From assembly GCA_963082975.1 (NCBI GenBank), contig OY720349.1, forward strand, positions 61,564,501 through 61,628,500: a DNA stretch of 64,000 nt. The letters run 5' to 3'. The translations under genes were made by a program, and so were the position numbers. Of the stretch, positions 25,221 to 35,956 are shown piece by piece (position 1 is the first letter of the stretch; every line of letters starts with the position of its first letter). The notes below the pieces were generated by a model. It searched no databases. It had not been told where the DNA came from and worked only from the letters and a program-made list of their open reading frames with translations. The DNA is from Labia minor (taxonomy: Eukaryota; Arthropoda; Insecta; Dermaptera; Spongiphoridae).

Positions 25221-25676
25221 CAGAGGTTCTTAATCTTATGTACTCTGCGGACCCCCACTTGAAAAAATTTTTTTTGACGGACCCCATTCCAACTTTAGGT
25301 CATTTTATTAGTTAATTTCTGGCTTACGATCTCATAAGAACAAGGATATATGATGAATATTTCTAACATTGATTGGTGAATAACGATTTTTTTGCATATT
25401 GTAGAACACATTTTATTAGAAATTATAATATTGAAGAAAGAAAATTCAGCTAAATATGAAGATGGAAACGGTAGCAATAGTTTTCTTGCACATTTCGTTG
25501 AATTTGGGTATTTGATCTCTGTTTCCTCACAAAGCCATGCCATCGCTTCTTTTAAATTAAATAAAGTTTTAACCGACTCATCATTTTCTCGTGCACCTGT
25601 ACGATGGCTTTGCGGACCCCCAGTAAAGGCTTCGCGGACCCCCAGGGGTCCGCGGACCACAGTTTAAGAACCTCTG
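25221..25676 (-). mobile_element. hAT deletion derivative with transposase C-terminal relic
   Basis: The ends are CAGAGGTTCTTAA and TTAAGAACCTCTG, with a perfect 8-bp GTCTACCA duplication at 25213-25220 and 25677-25684. CGGACCCC-type subterminal repeats lie near both ends. The minus-strand frame 25295-25660 contains KYPNSTKCARKLLLPFPSSY followed by LAEFSFF. This resembles the C-terminal dimerisation region of ZBED5/SCAND3-type hAT transposases (the LLPFP-TYLCE-GFS pattern). The key Cys and the GFS that follow in that family are not intact here. The first two thirds of a transposase gene are missing. Confidence 0.88.
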
Positions 25677-25684
25677 GTCTACCA

Positions 25685-26042
25685 TATCAATACGTTCATC
25701 TTGGGACAGTTCAAAAAAATATAGCTATTTTAGTTATAACTAAATAAATTACATTTTATTTGGAATTGTTACTTCAAAAAAAAAACAAACTATTTTTCGT
25801 GATTATTAGAAGTAAATTAGTAAAATAAAATAAATTTTATTTACAACGAACTACTTGATTTCTTGAATATTGTTTTTTTAATCCTTCTTTTAAGCCTAAT
25901 AATTAGTTAGCTTGGTATAATTTGTGTTCCAAAGTGTATCAAATACAAATTTTGAAATTTTGGAATACTATACTTTTTGCCTTACTACCATAATATTTAT
26001 TAAGAGTTATTTTTGTTAAACGAAGGATTTTTTTTAATTTCA

Positions 26043-26074
<32 letters not shown>

Positions 26075-26301
26075 ATATCTTATAACAAAATTTTAAATGA
26101 AATTTACTAGGCATGTTCTGAAAATACAAATCTTAATAAATTCTATTCTGCTTTTTCACTTGAATCAAAACACATCTGACAATTCGATTGTGAAGCCCTT
26201 CCCCTACATCTGCAAGATCTAAGAGTTAATTTAAAATTTAGGGGAAAAAATAAATGCAATTATCGAGTTTTCTGTGTCCCAAAGTGAGCCACTTTCTTAA
26301 A
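25685..26301. other. AT-rich DNA, no feature
   Basis: A (TA)n tract lies at about 26043-26069. Nothing else is recognised. Confidence 0.45.
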
Positions 26302-26627
26302 TCTATCTATCTATCTCTGTGACTCTACGGAACTCGAAAGTTCTTGGCCGCAGCAACCACACCCCTCCAAGTATTCCTATTCTGAGCGACAACCTTCCAG
26401 TCCCTATCCTCTCCCATCTCTCTCACATCCTTTCCCACATTATCCACCCACCGTGTCCTTGGTCTTTCAAGTGGACGTTTCCCACTCGGTTTCCCTACCA
26501 ATATATTTTTCGCCATTCTTTCCTCCCCCATTCTGCCCACCGCAGCCTTCTCGATTTTATAATTCTAACTAAATCTGGAGATGCATTCTCCCATTCTAGC
26601 CACGTGTCCTGCCCACTTCTCGATTTT
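26302..26627 (-). pseudogene. LINE 3'-end fragment with internal duplication
   Basis: On the minus strand the frame 26540-26325 reads MGRMGEERMAKNIL, GKRPLERPRTRW, DWKVVAQNRNTWRG and VVAAAKNFRVP-stop, followed by a GATA-type tail (26302-26318). This is the C-terminus of a non-LTR retrotransposon polyprotein. Upstream, the phrase that should precede MGRMG (a GHVARM-like segment, read from GGACACGTGGCTAGAATGGG) appears separately at 26583-26625. It sits beyond a second copy of AAAATCGAGAAG, as if a short tandem duplication and a deletion rearranged this region. Truncated at the 5' side. Confidence 0.8.
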
Positions 26628-27331
26628 ACTATTCAAATAATAGTAAAGAGTATTTTTTGTGTGGTAAATTCATAAGCTGAAATTTCTATTTAGACCTATT
26701 AAATTAGAATAATTAATAAATAATAAATTCTAATTTAGAAATAATAAATTAGAATATATTATATTTTAATTATAAGAAACATAATAAAAACTTGTTTCTC
26801 TTAGCGCTCGTCGAATATTCGTCCACCATAATTCGATTATAAATTCTAGTCTGATGGTTAAGTTGAAAAGTCTTTCTGTCATCCGTTTGATTTTCATCCC
26901 CCTCAGCTACGGTGGTTAGTCAACTCGGGGTGATTTTCGTAAAAGTCCATTTAGCGATAAAGCGAGAGGGATATGGAACCTAGCTGAAAAATTAATTTTG
27001 TCTACACTTAAAAATTTTAGCTCGTGTTCCATTTGCATTTTCTAAGCGTTCAACGAAAGAGTAATCATAATTTCAAAGTTTTCCTCAACCAAAGACATTC
27101 ATTAATAATAAATCAGAGTTAAAATAAATACACTTTTTAGGTTTGTAATTACATCGAATTAAGGAACATTTATATTAAGCATGCTAGAATATATATATAT
27201 ATATATTTGAATAAATAAACTAATGTTCTTCTTCTCTTGTTCTAATATATAAAAAGTAATTTATTAAGTTCATTATTTATAAACGGTTATTTTTTTCATT
27301 TTTGACCATGCAAAATTTAATTCTAGGTATA
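26628..27331. other. AT-rich DNA, no feature
   Basis: 26810-27000 is less AT-biased (CTCAGCTACGGTGGTTAGTC) without recognised content. A short (TA)n run is at 27190-27206. Confidence 0.4.
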
Positions 27332-27339
27332 CAATATGC

Positions 27340-28529
27340 CACGGATGTGAACCTTTTTCAATGTCCTTGCCGCAAAATTATAAAAAATCTTTTTGAAGTA
27401 ACTAACGTGCCACAAAATTGTCATTTTTTCTCTAGCTTGAATATATAATCGAATATTTTTGTATAACTTCTAACTATCCTGTATTTAAAGCTTTTGTGGT
27501 TATTTTGATAATTATTAAGAGAATTTTTATTAAAAGACCACATTATTTGTATAAAATTATTTATTAAATAAAAATAATTGTACAACGTTTTATTTATTAA
27601 ATAATGTGGTCTTTTAATAAAAATTCTCTTAATAATTCTAACTATCCTCTATAAAAGTGTTATAATTTAAATATTAAACTTTATTCCAAAAAAATAAAAT
27701 GATTATTAAAAAATTTAAAATTTATTTTTGATAAAAATATATCATTCCAAAAATTTTTTTTTATTTTTATTGTATGGAAATTCTTTAATTGATTTTAGTT
27801 TGTAGTTTTTAGTTGTAGATAATGACAAAAAAGCAAAATTTATATTTGATACCGTAAACCACTTAAATTTTCTTGTTTTGATAATGATATGTTAAATTCT
27901 AGAAAAAGATTGCGATTCTACAACCGTCCTATGCGTAAAGTAAAGCTTGATATAAATTTTATAAAATTAATTTTTCTTTTTTTTTTAATAAAATTTACAG
28001 CATATATTAAAATAAGAGCATATAAGAATATTCTGGTAATAGGTGTATTTCATCGTATTTTATAATTAAATAAAATTTCCCAGACAAACAGACAAATAAA
28101 ATGACAGACACGAAAAATACTAAAGTCATATTTGGGTTCCGTAGGTCATGAGGAGTAAAGATTTGCTAAAAATTTTAAATCCTGAACGATGCTATTTGTA
28201 CGGTAACAACACGCAATGACATAATCGAAGTCCAAACGGTATACATTGAGTCTATCTATCATAAATGTTTTTATACTGCGAGGGAATTCAAGCGATATTT
28301 CAGCTTAATAAAATGTATAATTTGCCGGTTTCATCTACTAAGATAGATAAATAAATATTAAGTACTTCAAATTTCATAAATTTTAATTTTAGTGTGATTT
28401 ATTCATTTTTAATTTATTTCTATTGTAAAAAGTTATAATTATTAAAAAAATAATTTTGTCTTTATGCGTGTCATGAAATTTTTCAAACGTGCCACTTTTG
28501 GCACGCGTGCCATAGATTCGCCATCCCTG
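27340..28529. mobile_element. Non-autonomous hAT element with 8-bp target duplication
   Basis: The ends are CACGGATGTGAACC (decayed from CAGGGATGGCGAACC) and the inverse of CAGGGATGGCGAATC. A perfect CAATATGC duplication lies at 27332-27339 and 28530-28537. GTGCCA/TGGCAC words repeat near both ends. There is no transposase coding. The first 180 bp match the truncated copy at 45.3 kb, apart from an inserted fold-back sequence. Confidence 0.85.
27481..27635. repeat. Fold-back insertion inside the hAT element
   Basis: Perfect 39-bp inverted arms (27510-27548 and 27599-27637, starting AATTATTAAGAGAATTTTT) surround about 50 bp. The whole is bracketed by a perfect 13-bp direct repeat TTCTAACTATCCT (27468-27480 and 27636-27648). 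The related hAT copy at 45.4 kb has a single TTCTAACTATCCT at this point, so this is an insertion and the direct repeat is a duplicated target. Confidence 0.8.
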
Positions 28530-28682
28530 CAATATGCTATTCAACATGTCATATATATAAATCAATTTTTACTATTTTTTATTCTTTTTTATAAAAAATA
28601 CTGTGATCTTAATTTTGAAGACTTGGAATAAATATCATGTGGTTATTACCCATATCAATTAATTTTATATTTGCAATTTAAT

Positions 28683-28770
28683 AGCTACCAGCTGGTCAGA
28701 GCGCCTTCGGCGCTCTTCACAGCTGGACGGGTGCTCCGCCCCTGTACCCCCGAGTGGTACATCGTATTTG
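28683..28770. repeat. GC-rich hairpin patch
   Basis: An 88-bp GC-rich island in AT-rich DNA. It contains the perfect stem-loop GAGCGCC-TTC-GGCGCTC (28699-28715), flanked by CCAGCTGG and CAGCTGG. GGGTGCTCCGCCCC and CCCCCGAGTGG follow. No reading frame or known terminus is recognised. It probably belongs to an unidentified repeat. Confidence 0.6.
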
Positions 28771-28819
28771 GTTAAAAGTACTGGTACTTAAGTTAAAAAA
28801 ATGATTCATTATTATTGGA

Positions 28820-29878
28820 TTTGGCTGGTAATATTAATACCTGAGACACCGAGCATTCGCTCTACCCTTTGAAAAATATTGATATACAATTCTTTAATTA
28901 TTTATTACAATTATTAAATGTTACACATTTGCATCAATCTGATTAAAATGAATGAACTTGTGCTCCTCAATAATACATAAATATATAATATATACATATA
29001 TTTTTTTTTTCTATAGTGTTTTTTTGAAAAACTGTTTAGCGCCCCAAGTGGTTATAAAACAAACAATTTTAGCTAGTATAATAAGATTAATCCAAGTAAT
29101 AATGTCTATTTCTATTCGACACTATTTTCACTCCTTATGGTAGCGGCCCAGTCGATGATGTTATATGGATCGTTAATTAACCATTAACCATTCACCGAAT
29201 CGCCATTCAAATAATAACATACAAACAGAAAAGTAGGCGTGTTGATATAAAATATATACCTGTGACACCGAACTATCACTCGACCCTTTAACCAATTTAT
29301 ACAATTTATTTTTATATACTTTAAAAATTTTACAATTTTTTAATTTAATCAGTAAATTAATTATATATTATTATTATTATTTGTGTCCCTTCATACAAAA
29401 TGTAAATTCTCTTTTTTGATATGTTTTCCCAACATAAACAAATATTTTATAATATTTACCGGAGTATAATAAATTGATAACGTCATTTAATTCTCCTACT
29501 ATATATCGAATCGAATATAAAGATAAATCTTCAAAACGTTGTGTGAAACAATTTCAAATAATTTAAATGTAAAACTATTAATGAAATAAAAAAAAATAAA
29601 ATATATGAATATAATATAAATATTTTTAATTTTATTTTAAGAATAGATATATATATCTCACAGGCGGTGGTTGTGACGTCACATATATACATTTAAATTT
29701 AGAAGAAAAAAACTAATAAAAATGTAGTTTTCGTGAGATTTGATCAATAAAACTCAATTTTTCTTTATAAATACTATCTCGGGTGTGAATTTCAAAAAAA
29801 TCGTTAGAGCGGTTTTTGAGAACAATGAAACAAACAAACAAACAATTTTTACTCGTATAAGAAGATAAGATTAATCCT
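28820..29878. repeat. Two diverged, directly repeated non-autonomous repeat units
   Basis: CCTGAGACACCGAGCATTCG (about 28840) is echoed by CCTGTGACACCGAACTATCA (about 29268). A block ending TTTAGCTAGTATAATAAGAT (about 29072) is echoed by TTTTACTCGTATAAGAAGAT (about 29850). Both are followed by AAGATTAATCC. The second unit contains a 29540-29760 stretch (GAAACAATTTCAAATAATTT, GTGACGTCAC) resembling the interior of family B on the minus strand. No coding is seen. Confidence 0.5.
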
Positions 29879-30705
29879 TCAAAAAGTTTTTGAATAATGA
29901 AAATTCCACTTATGGATTAACTTTTATAAATTATATTTCAAATCAATTTATTTTTAATGTTAAAATAAATAATAAATATTTAATATTGAATAATAAATTG
30001 AAAAAAATCTTTTTTCAAATTATTTTCGGTGGTTGGATGTGATATCTTTAAAGCCCTTGGAGAGCTTCGTACCGTCATTATTTTCTGTCCCCGAGAGGGT
30101 CATTGGGTGTCTGTCTGGCTGGTCTCTCCTTTCCACCCGAGGGAAATTCTTATTCTCTTCACTCTATAAAGGGAATACATTTAAAACCGCCAACGATCAC
30201 TATATTTACGTTACTAAGGAAAACAAAATACTCTCGATGAACGTAACCACCTTAACAAGGACAGTAATTTATATTTACTGCATTGTACTAGAATATAATA
30301 ATCCAAGATTTCATTCATTAAAATCTCTAAGTCTCAAGATTAAATTTTTTTTCTTTTTAAAAGAAACAATTCATGAAATAAAGGACATATTTTTCTGGTT
30401 TGACAATTGTTAAAAATATATTATATATATATATACGACCAATAATATAACCAATAATAAATGAAAATCTAGAATTTTAAAGATTTGGATTATTTAAATT
30501 AAATAATTATCTCTTAATATTAACATTAAAAAGAATATTCCTTTCAATTATAGCCAGTTAGATACCAATTCTGTTTGATTTATATTATTCATTTGGATTA
30601 GATTAAGAGGGAAGTGGGGTCCATTTAAGTGAATAAAAACCCATATAAGCAAATTGGGAGATATTATCGATATGGATAACAGATGGCATTATTATCTAAA
30701 AAAAT
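29879..30705. other. Unannotated DNA
   Basis: 30030-30200 is less AT-biased and spanned by a 126-codon + frame (30033-30413), whose translation has no recognisable domain and becomes low complexity downstream. I do not call it a gene. Confidence 0.35.
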
Positions 30706-31046
30706 CTGGAGTGTCTCCACTCGACTACTCACAATTTGAATTGGATTAAATAAATATATTATATTTAAATAATTAATTAATTATTAATTTTAATTTATAA
30801 TTTATAACTAATATTTAAATTAAATTAAATTAATTATAAATTATAAATTAAAATTAATAATTAATATTTATTAAACCAGCGCGTGTTTGGCTCTTTGTTG
30901 ATGGTACCCCGTCACGTGTTGGCGCGTGATTTGCAGTGTTAAAAAATTAATTCTGGTACTTTCAGCGATTCAATCAAGCTGAAATTCTATATATAGCAGT
31001 TTTATACAATTTTTAATCATGTGAAAAACTATCAAACATATATCTA
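30706..31046 (-). mobile_element. Truncated family A element (3' half only)
   Basis: It has the left hairpin end CTGGAGTGTCTCCACTCG and the core through CACGTG and CATGTGAAAAACTATC, then stops near 31046. The half carrying the microsatellite and the GAGATAGT end is missing. The AT-rich block has been partly duplicated as an inverted copy (30745-30860). Confidence 0.75.
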
Positions 31047-31099
31047 CAAATTATTTTAATTTTATTGAATATCAAAAGGTCAATGCTAAAATGAAAAAT

Positions 31100-31524
31100 C
31101 TGGAGTGTCTTCACTCAACTATCTCGCAAATTTGAACTGGATTAATTGACATATATTATATTTAAATTAAAATTCCATTTATAAAAGTTTTATACAATTT
31201 TTAATCATGTGTAAAACTATCAAACATATATCATATATCTTTAATTTTACGGTCAGTTTAGAGGAAAAAATGAAAACGTGGTAGGTAATGTCCCACTTCC
31301 GGATGAGCTACATTTCTTAAAAGTTGATAGATTTTGAATAATGCCCGTGTACTAAATGTCATTATTCTCAAACCGTTTCTGCGCAATCTTGTCTACATAC
31401 ACACACATACAAATTTTTCTCAACCTTAGTGAAAATGACTCAGAGACCTTCAAAACGTATAAAAACATCAAAATCTCGATATCGAAAATTTTCGTGATCA
31501 CAATTCTATCTCTGTCGGGATAGT
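31100..31524 (-). mobile_element. Family A element, internally deleted
   Basis: Both ends are present (CTGGAGTGTCTTCACTCAAC and CTATCTCTGTCGGGATAGT). The CACGTG-containing core (about 150 bp) is missing. It lies 53 bp from the truncated copy on its left in the same orientation. Confidence 0.75.
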
Positions 31525-31589
31525 AAAAAAAAATATATATGGTATGAAAATAGATATAAAATCCTTACCGATTGTATCTAATAGAAGAT

Positions 31590-31690
31590 GAGATGATTAA
31601 GATGAAGATGTTTCAGGATAAGAACGGTTTGAGGAATGTAGTTGCTACTCTTAAGAACTTCCGAGTTCAGTACTGCAACAAAGATTATCC
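31590..31690 (+). pseudogene. Decayed LINE 3' relic
   Basis: GTAGTTGCTACTCTTAAGAA and CTTCCGAGTTCAGTAC follow the VVAAAKNFRVP-stop coding end of the other LINE fragments. No frame is intact. Confidence 0.5.
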
Positions 31691-31889
31691 AAAAAGGAGT
31701 TCAGAGGTCGTAGGTCATCAAAAAATATAAATAAATTAAATTAATCTAGTTAAGACGAAATTTAATTTATTTTACAAAAATTTGTCATAATAAAAATTGA
31801 AATATTGATTTTAAATTAAGAATTAAATTTATATTTGCTTATTGGAGTTTTATCCTATTAACAATGTGACTAGTTAACTGTTGTTTTTT

Positions 31890-32513
31890 ACCGACGGACG
31901 ATAGTAAGGGAGGTATTGTTTTCACACCAAATTTCACATGTGGAGATTTTTACATATCTCGACGAATCATGCATTTTCTTAACAGAAAAAAGTATTTTTA
32001 GCATCATGTCTGTCCATCTGTCCGTCCGTATCGATGTGTAGAGCTTGAACGGCTCAACGGATTTTTATGAAATTTGGTATATTTACTTAATGCATCAGTG
32101 GGATGAATTGATCAACTTTTGGTGCAAATCGGTAACCCGGAAGTGGTAGTATTAGCGATCGACGATAGGAAGGGAAGGGTTATTTTTACACCAAATTTCA
32201 CACGAGGAGATTATTTTATTTATCTCCACAAAAATCATGCACTTTGTATTGGTTTTGGAATAAATGTGTAGATGCAGGAGGAGAGTATTTTGAAGGGAAA
32301 TAATGTAAGAATGTTATAAATATTTTTAATAAATTTTTAATAACCAATTCCGCGAACTTTTTGACCCTACCTCGTATATTATAAATAAAATAAAATTAAA
32401 GATATTTATGTTATATCCATATCTGTTTTTTATTGCATTAATAGATACATTTAAATTATTTGAAATTGTTTCAAAACGTCGGTCGGTTCTGCCATGGCCA
32501 CAGGTCAACTTAT
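31890..32513 (+). mobile_element. Family B element (Helentron/HINE-like)
   Basis: The 5' end is ACCGACGGACGATAG (one change from the other copies) and the inset inverse is CGTCGGTCGG (32478-32487), with a GGCCACAGGTCAACTTATT 3' end. The microsatellite is GTCCATCTGTCCGTCCG (32010-32026). Relative to the copy at 2.4 kb, the stretch with the CRE-like TGACGTCA is replaced by unrelated AT-rich sequence at 32250-32370. Confidence 0.75.
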
Positions 32514-33884
32514 TTCTTTTTTGTTTTATCAAAAAACACCCACACACAAAGGGTATTTAATTGAATTAGTCACACTAAACATCCAACCACAATATTTACA
32601 ACATTTTTTGACAAAAATTATCGTTCAATTAATTCGTTTTATTATATTTTTTTTTTTTCATTTATTAAAAAATCAATATGAATATTTTCATTTAATTTCT
32701 TTAAATATTTATCAAATTAAACTGGAATAACATCAATTTCCCAAAGTATTTGCCTATATAAAAAGAACTGCTACCATTCCAGTAAGATTTATTAGAATTT
32801 TTCCATTCTACTGGGTCAATATTTATCCGGCTCTATTGCTTTGAATGTTTTCTTATGTAATTCACGTTGGAGGGGGAGTGAGCCTGAGGCTAAGGTGGCC
32901 GGAGGTCAGATGCTCATCGGATACGATTGCTTTCTTGAAGGGTGCCTACCAACCGAAGATGACCCCAAGCAGTTTTCCACTTTCCCTCAGTTTCCAATCA
33001 ACGACTCAACTTCTTTTACACGTTATAAATAACAATCAATAAAATAAAACCTCTCTCCATTTCTATGAAAAGCAGAAAATCGTACAAAAGAAGTAATAAC
33101 AATAATAATAAATTATTTTAATATTATATTCAGTATAATACGGTGTTTGTGTTTTAGAAATTTATACTTAACTAATTATTTAGAATAATGAACAGGAAAA
33201 AAATATTTTAAAGGTAATGTAAAAGCCGAAATACACATTAAACAAATAATTATAAAAACATTAAAATTTAAATGTGTATTTTTTAATTTTAGTATAATAC
33301 AAATTAATTTAAAATTTAATCAATGTATTTCTACATTTTATTAATTTTATATTCTGTCTATTTTTATTTATTAATATTCTATAAAAGAATTTGTATGTCT
33401 GGGTCCAACCAAAAAAGCAAATAACTATTGGGTTTCACCCATGGATCTTTGAAGGAAATATAATTCAATAAGATTCAACTCAATTTAGTAATTGACGATC
33501 CGTGCTGCCTTCAAGTCATGACAAGGGGGAGAAGTCACCCTGAATTCATTTTGAATAAAATAACTCAATGGAATATTTTTGACGAGATCATCATTGAAAC
33601 ACAATAATTGCTTTTATTTAAGGTGGACAGGATATTGAGATTGAATGAAATAAGTAAAAAATTTATTTATGGGAAAAACCAATTGGTGAACGAAATGAAA
33701 GATTTAAAAACTGGAACTTAGAAAATGGAAGGTAATAGGGATGTTTAGGGTCTAACATTCAAGTTCAGAAGAGCAAAAAAAGTTATAAATTAATATTCAT
33801 AAATCTATTTAAACATGGAATTTGAAATGTAGAAAAATATAAATACTCTTAGATTTTATAATCACGAATGATAATAATATTCGA
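32514..33884. other. Unique DNA with a less AT-rich block at 32820-33020
   Basis: The block is crossed by two overlapping short + frames that start within 4 bp of each other in different phases. Neither has a recognisable domain. I see no splice-bounded coding structure and call no gene. Confidence 0.35.
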
Positions 33885-34614
33885 GAAGAATTTAAATCGA
33901 GGTTGGAATCAGGTAACGCTTATTATCATGCAGTAAATGGGCTTACCTCGTCAAAATTATTATCAAAGAGAATCAAAACTAAAATATATAAAACAATATT
34001 TTGCCGGTTGTATTATATGGGTTGAGGCATGGGTATGACCTTAGGAGACAAGAATAGATTTAGAGCAGGGCCTCTCAAATTATAATAATTAAATAAGGTC
34101 ATTGTTAACATTAGTAAATGCATGTATTGACTAGTAAAAGTTTGCATAGAGAAATTTAAAATTATAAATTTAAGCAATATAAACTAAAAAAAAAAAATAG
34201 TGGGACCGTGACTTCAAAAAATTTGAGAAGCACTGATTTAGAGTATTTGAGAATAGGATTCTTCGCAGAATTTATGGGTCAAAGAAAGATGAGGGCATCG
34301 GGGAATGGCGGAGTCTGCATAACGATAAATTGCATGACCTTTATACATCTATAGACATAGAGTAATAAAATAAAGAGTGCGATGTACAAGACACTTAACA
34401 AAAATGGGTAATAATAGACTAGCGAAAAATATATTTGTAGGGGGAAGCGATTGGAAAAGGACGCGGTTGGTGTACAATGTAAAAAGGGATGTGAAAGAGA
34501 TGAGAGAAAAAATGATTTGGATGGGTGTAGGTCAGGGTAGGGATATTTGGAGGAATATGGTTGCTGCAGCCAAGAACTTTCGAGTTCCGTACATCCACAG
34601 AGATAGATAGTTAA
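33885..34614 (+). pseudogene. LINE reverse-transcriptase C-terminal fragment, interrupted
   Basis: This is the longest LINE fragment in the window. Conceptual translation gives EFKSRLESGNAYYHAVNGL, SSKLLSKRIKTKIYKTI and then RFRVFENRILRRIYGSKKDE, the usual order in the tail of insect reverse-transcriptase polyproteins. It closes with MVAAAKNFRVP and a CACAGAGATAGATAG tail. Stops and frame shifts occur throughout. A 170-bp hAT element (34066-34235) splits it between ATTTAGAG and its duplicate. The uninterrupted sequence is seen in the copy at 421-450. Confidence 0.85.
34066..34235. mobile_element. Small hAT MITE nested in a LINE
   Basis: The ends are CAGGGCCTCTCAAATTAT and the inverse of CAGTGCTTCTCAAATTTT, with a perfect 8-bp ATTTAGAG duplication at 34058-34065 and 34236-34243. 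No coding. Confidence 0.9.
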
Positions 34615-35956
34615 ATAAAATTATTAATCTTTCAATTTTTTTTACCTTTAATATGTATAATAATAAATACATTAATTAATTATTAATTAAAATTGTTTTT
34701 CATTATATCATATATTTATTTCAACTAATTAGTTACTCTCAATGTAAATTTTTAATTAAAAAATAAGAAAGGTCCTAAAAAAAGTTTAAAAAATGAAATA
34801 TTAAAATATACCAAACTTGCTTGACGGTAAATATGTTTTTTTTATATTTAAAAAAATTCAATTTATAGAGCCGGATAATCAACATATAAAAGGGTTAGAT
34901 TATTTATTAATATAAATCACTTAAAATAGGCAAATATAGTGATACCCTTAGTATAAGTATTAATGGAACCAAATTGCATTAATTTACTTTTCACAAATGT
35001 CATTCTTTAATAGAATCTATTCTTATTTCTATAATGGAAAATTAATTCCTAGTAAATATATATCGCTATTAATTTAAAATGAATATAAATATAATTAACT
35101 TCTATCTAAATACTATGATTTTACATTTTCAAATATTGAATCATATATAACCACTTTATTTTTATATTTAATTTAAAAAAACTTGTAAAATATAAACAAA
35201 TTGAGATAAATGAATAGAATAAATAAATAATTCGTTGCCCCTGATTAAAAAGGAAACAACGTAAATCCTAATTGGATCTTATTATACTTTCTTTTTATAA
35301 TTCGTTTAATAAATTTGTTAATCTTTATTAAAGCTCCGGGGTTCAATTTTGATAATCGGATTGAAAGCAGGACAAACTCTATCTATGTTCATGGACTCTT
35401 GTGAAAATCCAAAGTATTTACTGATATACTATTTGATGGTTAAATTAATTTTCAGATTACAATGGCAAATAATTTTATGCTCACTTCACTTTACATCATT
35501 GTATTTGAAAATTGATTAAACCCTGCTATAGTACTTATAAAAATCAGTTTATTTATTATAAATAGATCTAGGAAGCTGACAAAAAGGTTTTGTTTTGATT
35601 CTTCACCTCCCTTTTTGATTAATTTAATTTAATTAATAAAATCATCGGTGTTGTAGACTAATAATGTTTTCAAAAATAAATATTAACTTGAAGTGATTCA
35701 AACAATATAGTCAGGAGTTACAGAACTTTAGGCAGAGGGTTGAAATCCTACCATGTTCAAAAATTTACGAAATAAAAATAAATTAATAAGAAAATATAAA
35801 TCTTATTGATAGATTTATTCAATATCGATTTTTAATGATATTTGAATTAAAATAATCAATTAAATGTTTGTTTACTATAGATTTATGTATTTTAGGTAAA
35901 AAATAAAAAAATTGATTATTTCATACATTTATATAAAAGCTGAAGATTAATTTAAA
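34615..35956. other. AT-rich DNA with one weak tRNA-like relic
   Basis: At about 35705-35760, GGGTTGAAATCCTACC resembles a box B, but no convincing box A lies at the right distance. It may be a decayed SINE. Nothing else is seen. Confidence 0.3.

Noticed and set aside
30033..30413. 126-codon + open frame
   Set aside because: Translation matches no family I recognise and ends in low-complexity Phe/Lys/Ile sequence driven by AT content.
32841..33042. Two overlapping + frames starting near 32841
   Set aside because: Both are short, in different phases over the same DNA, and neither has a domain or flanking gene structure.
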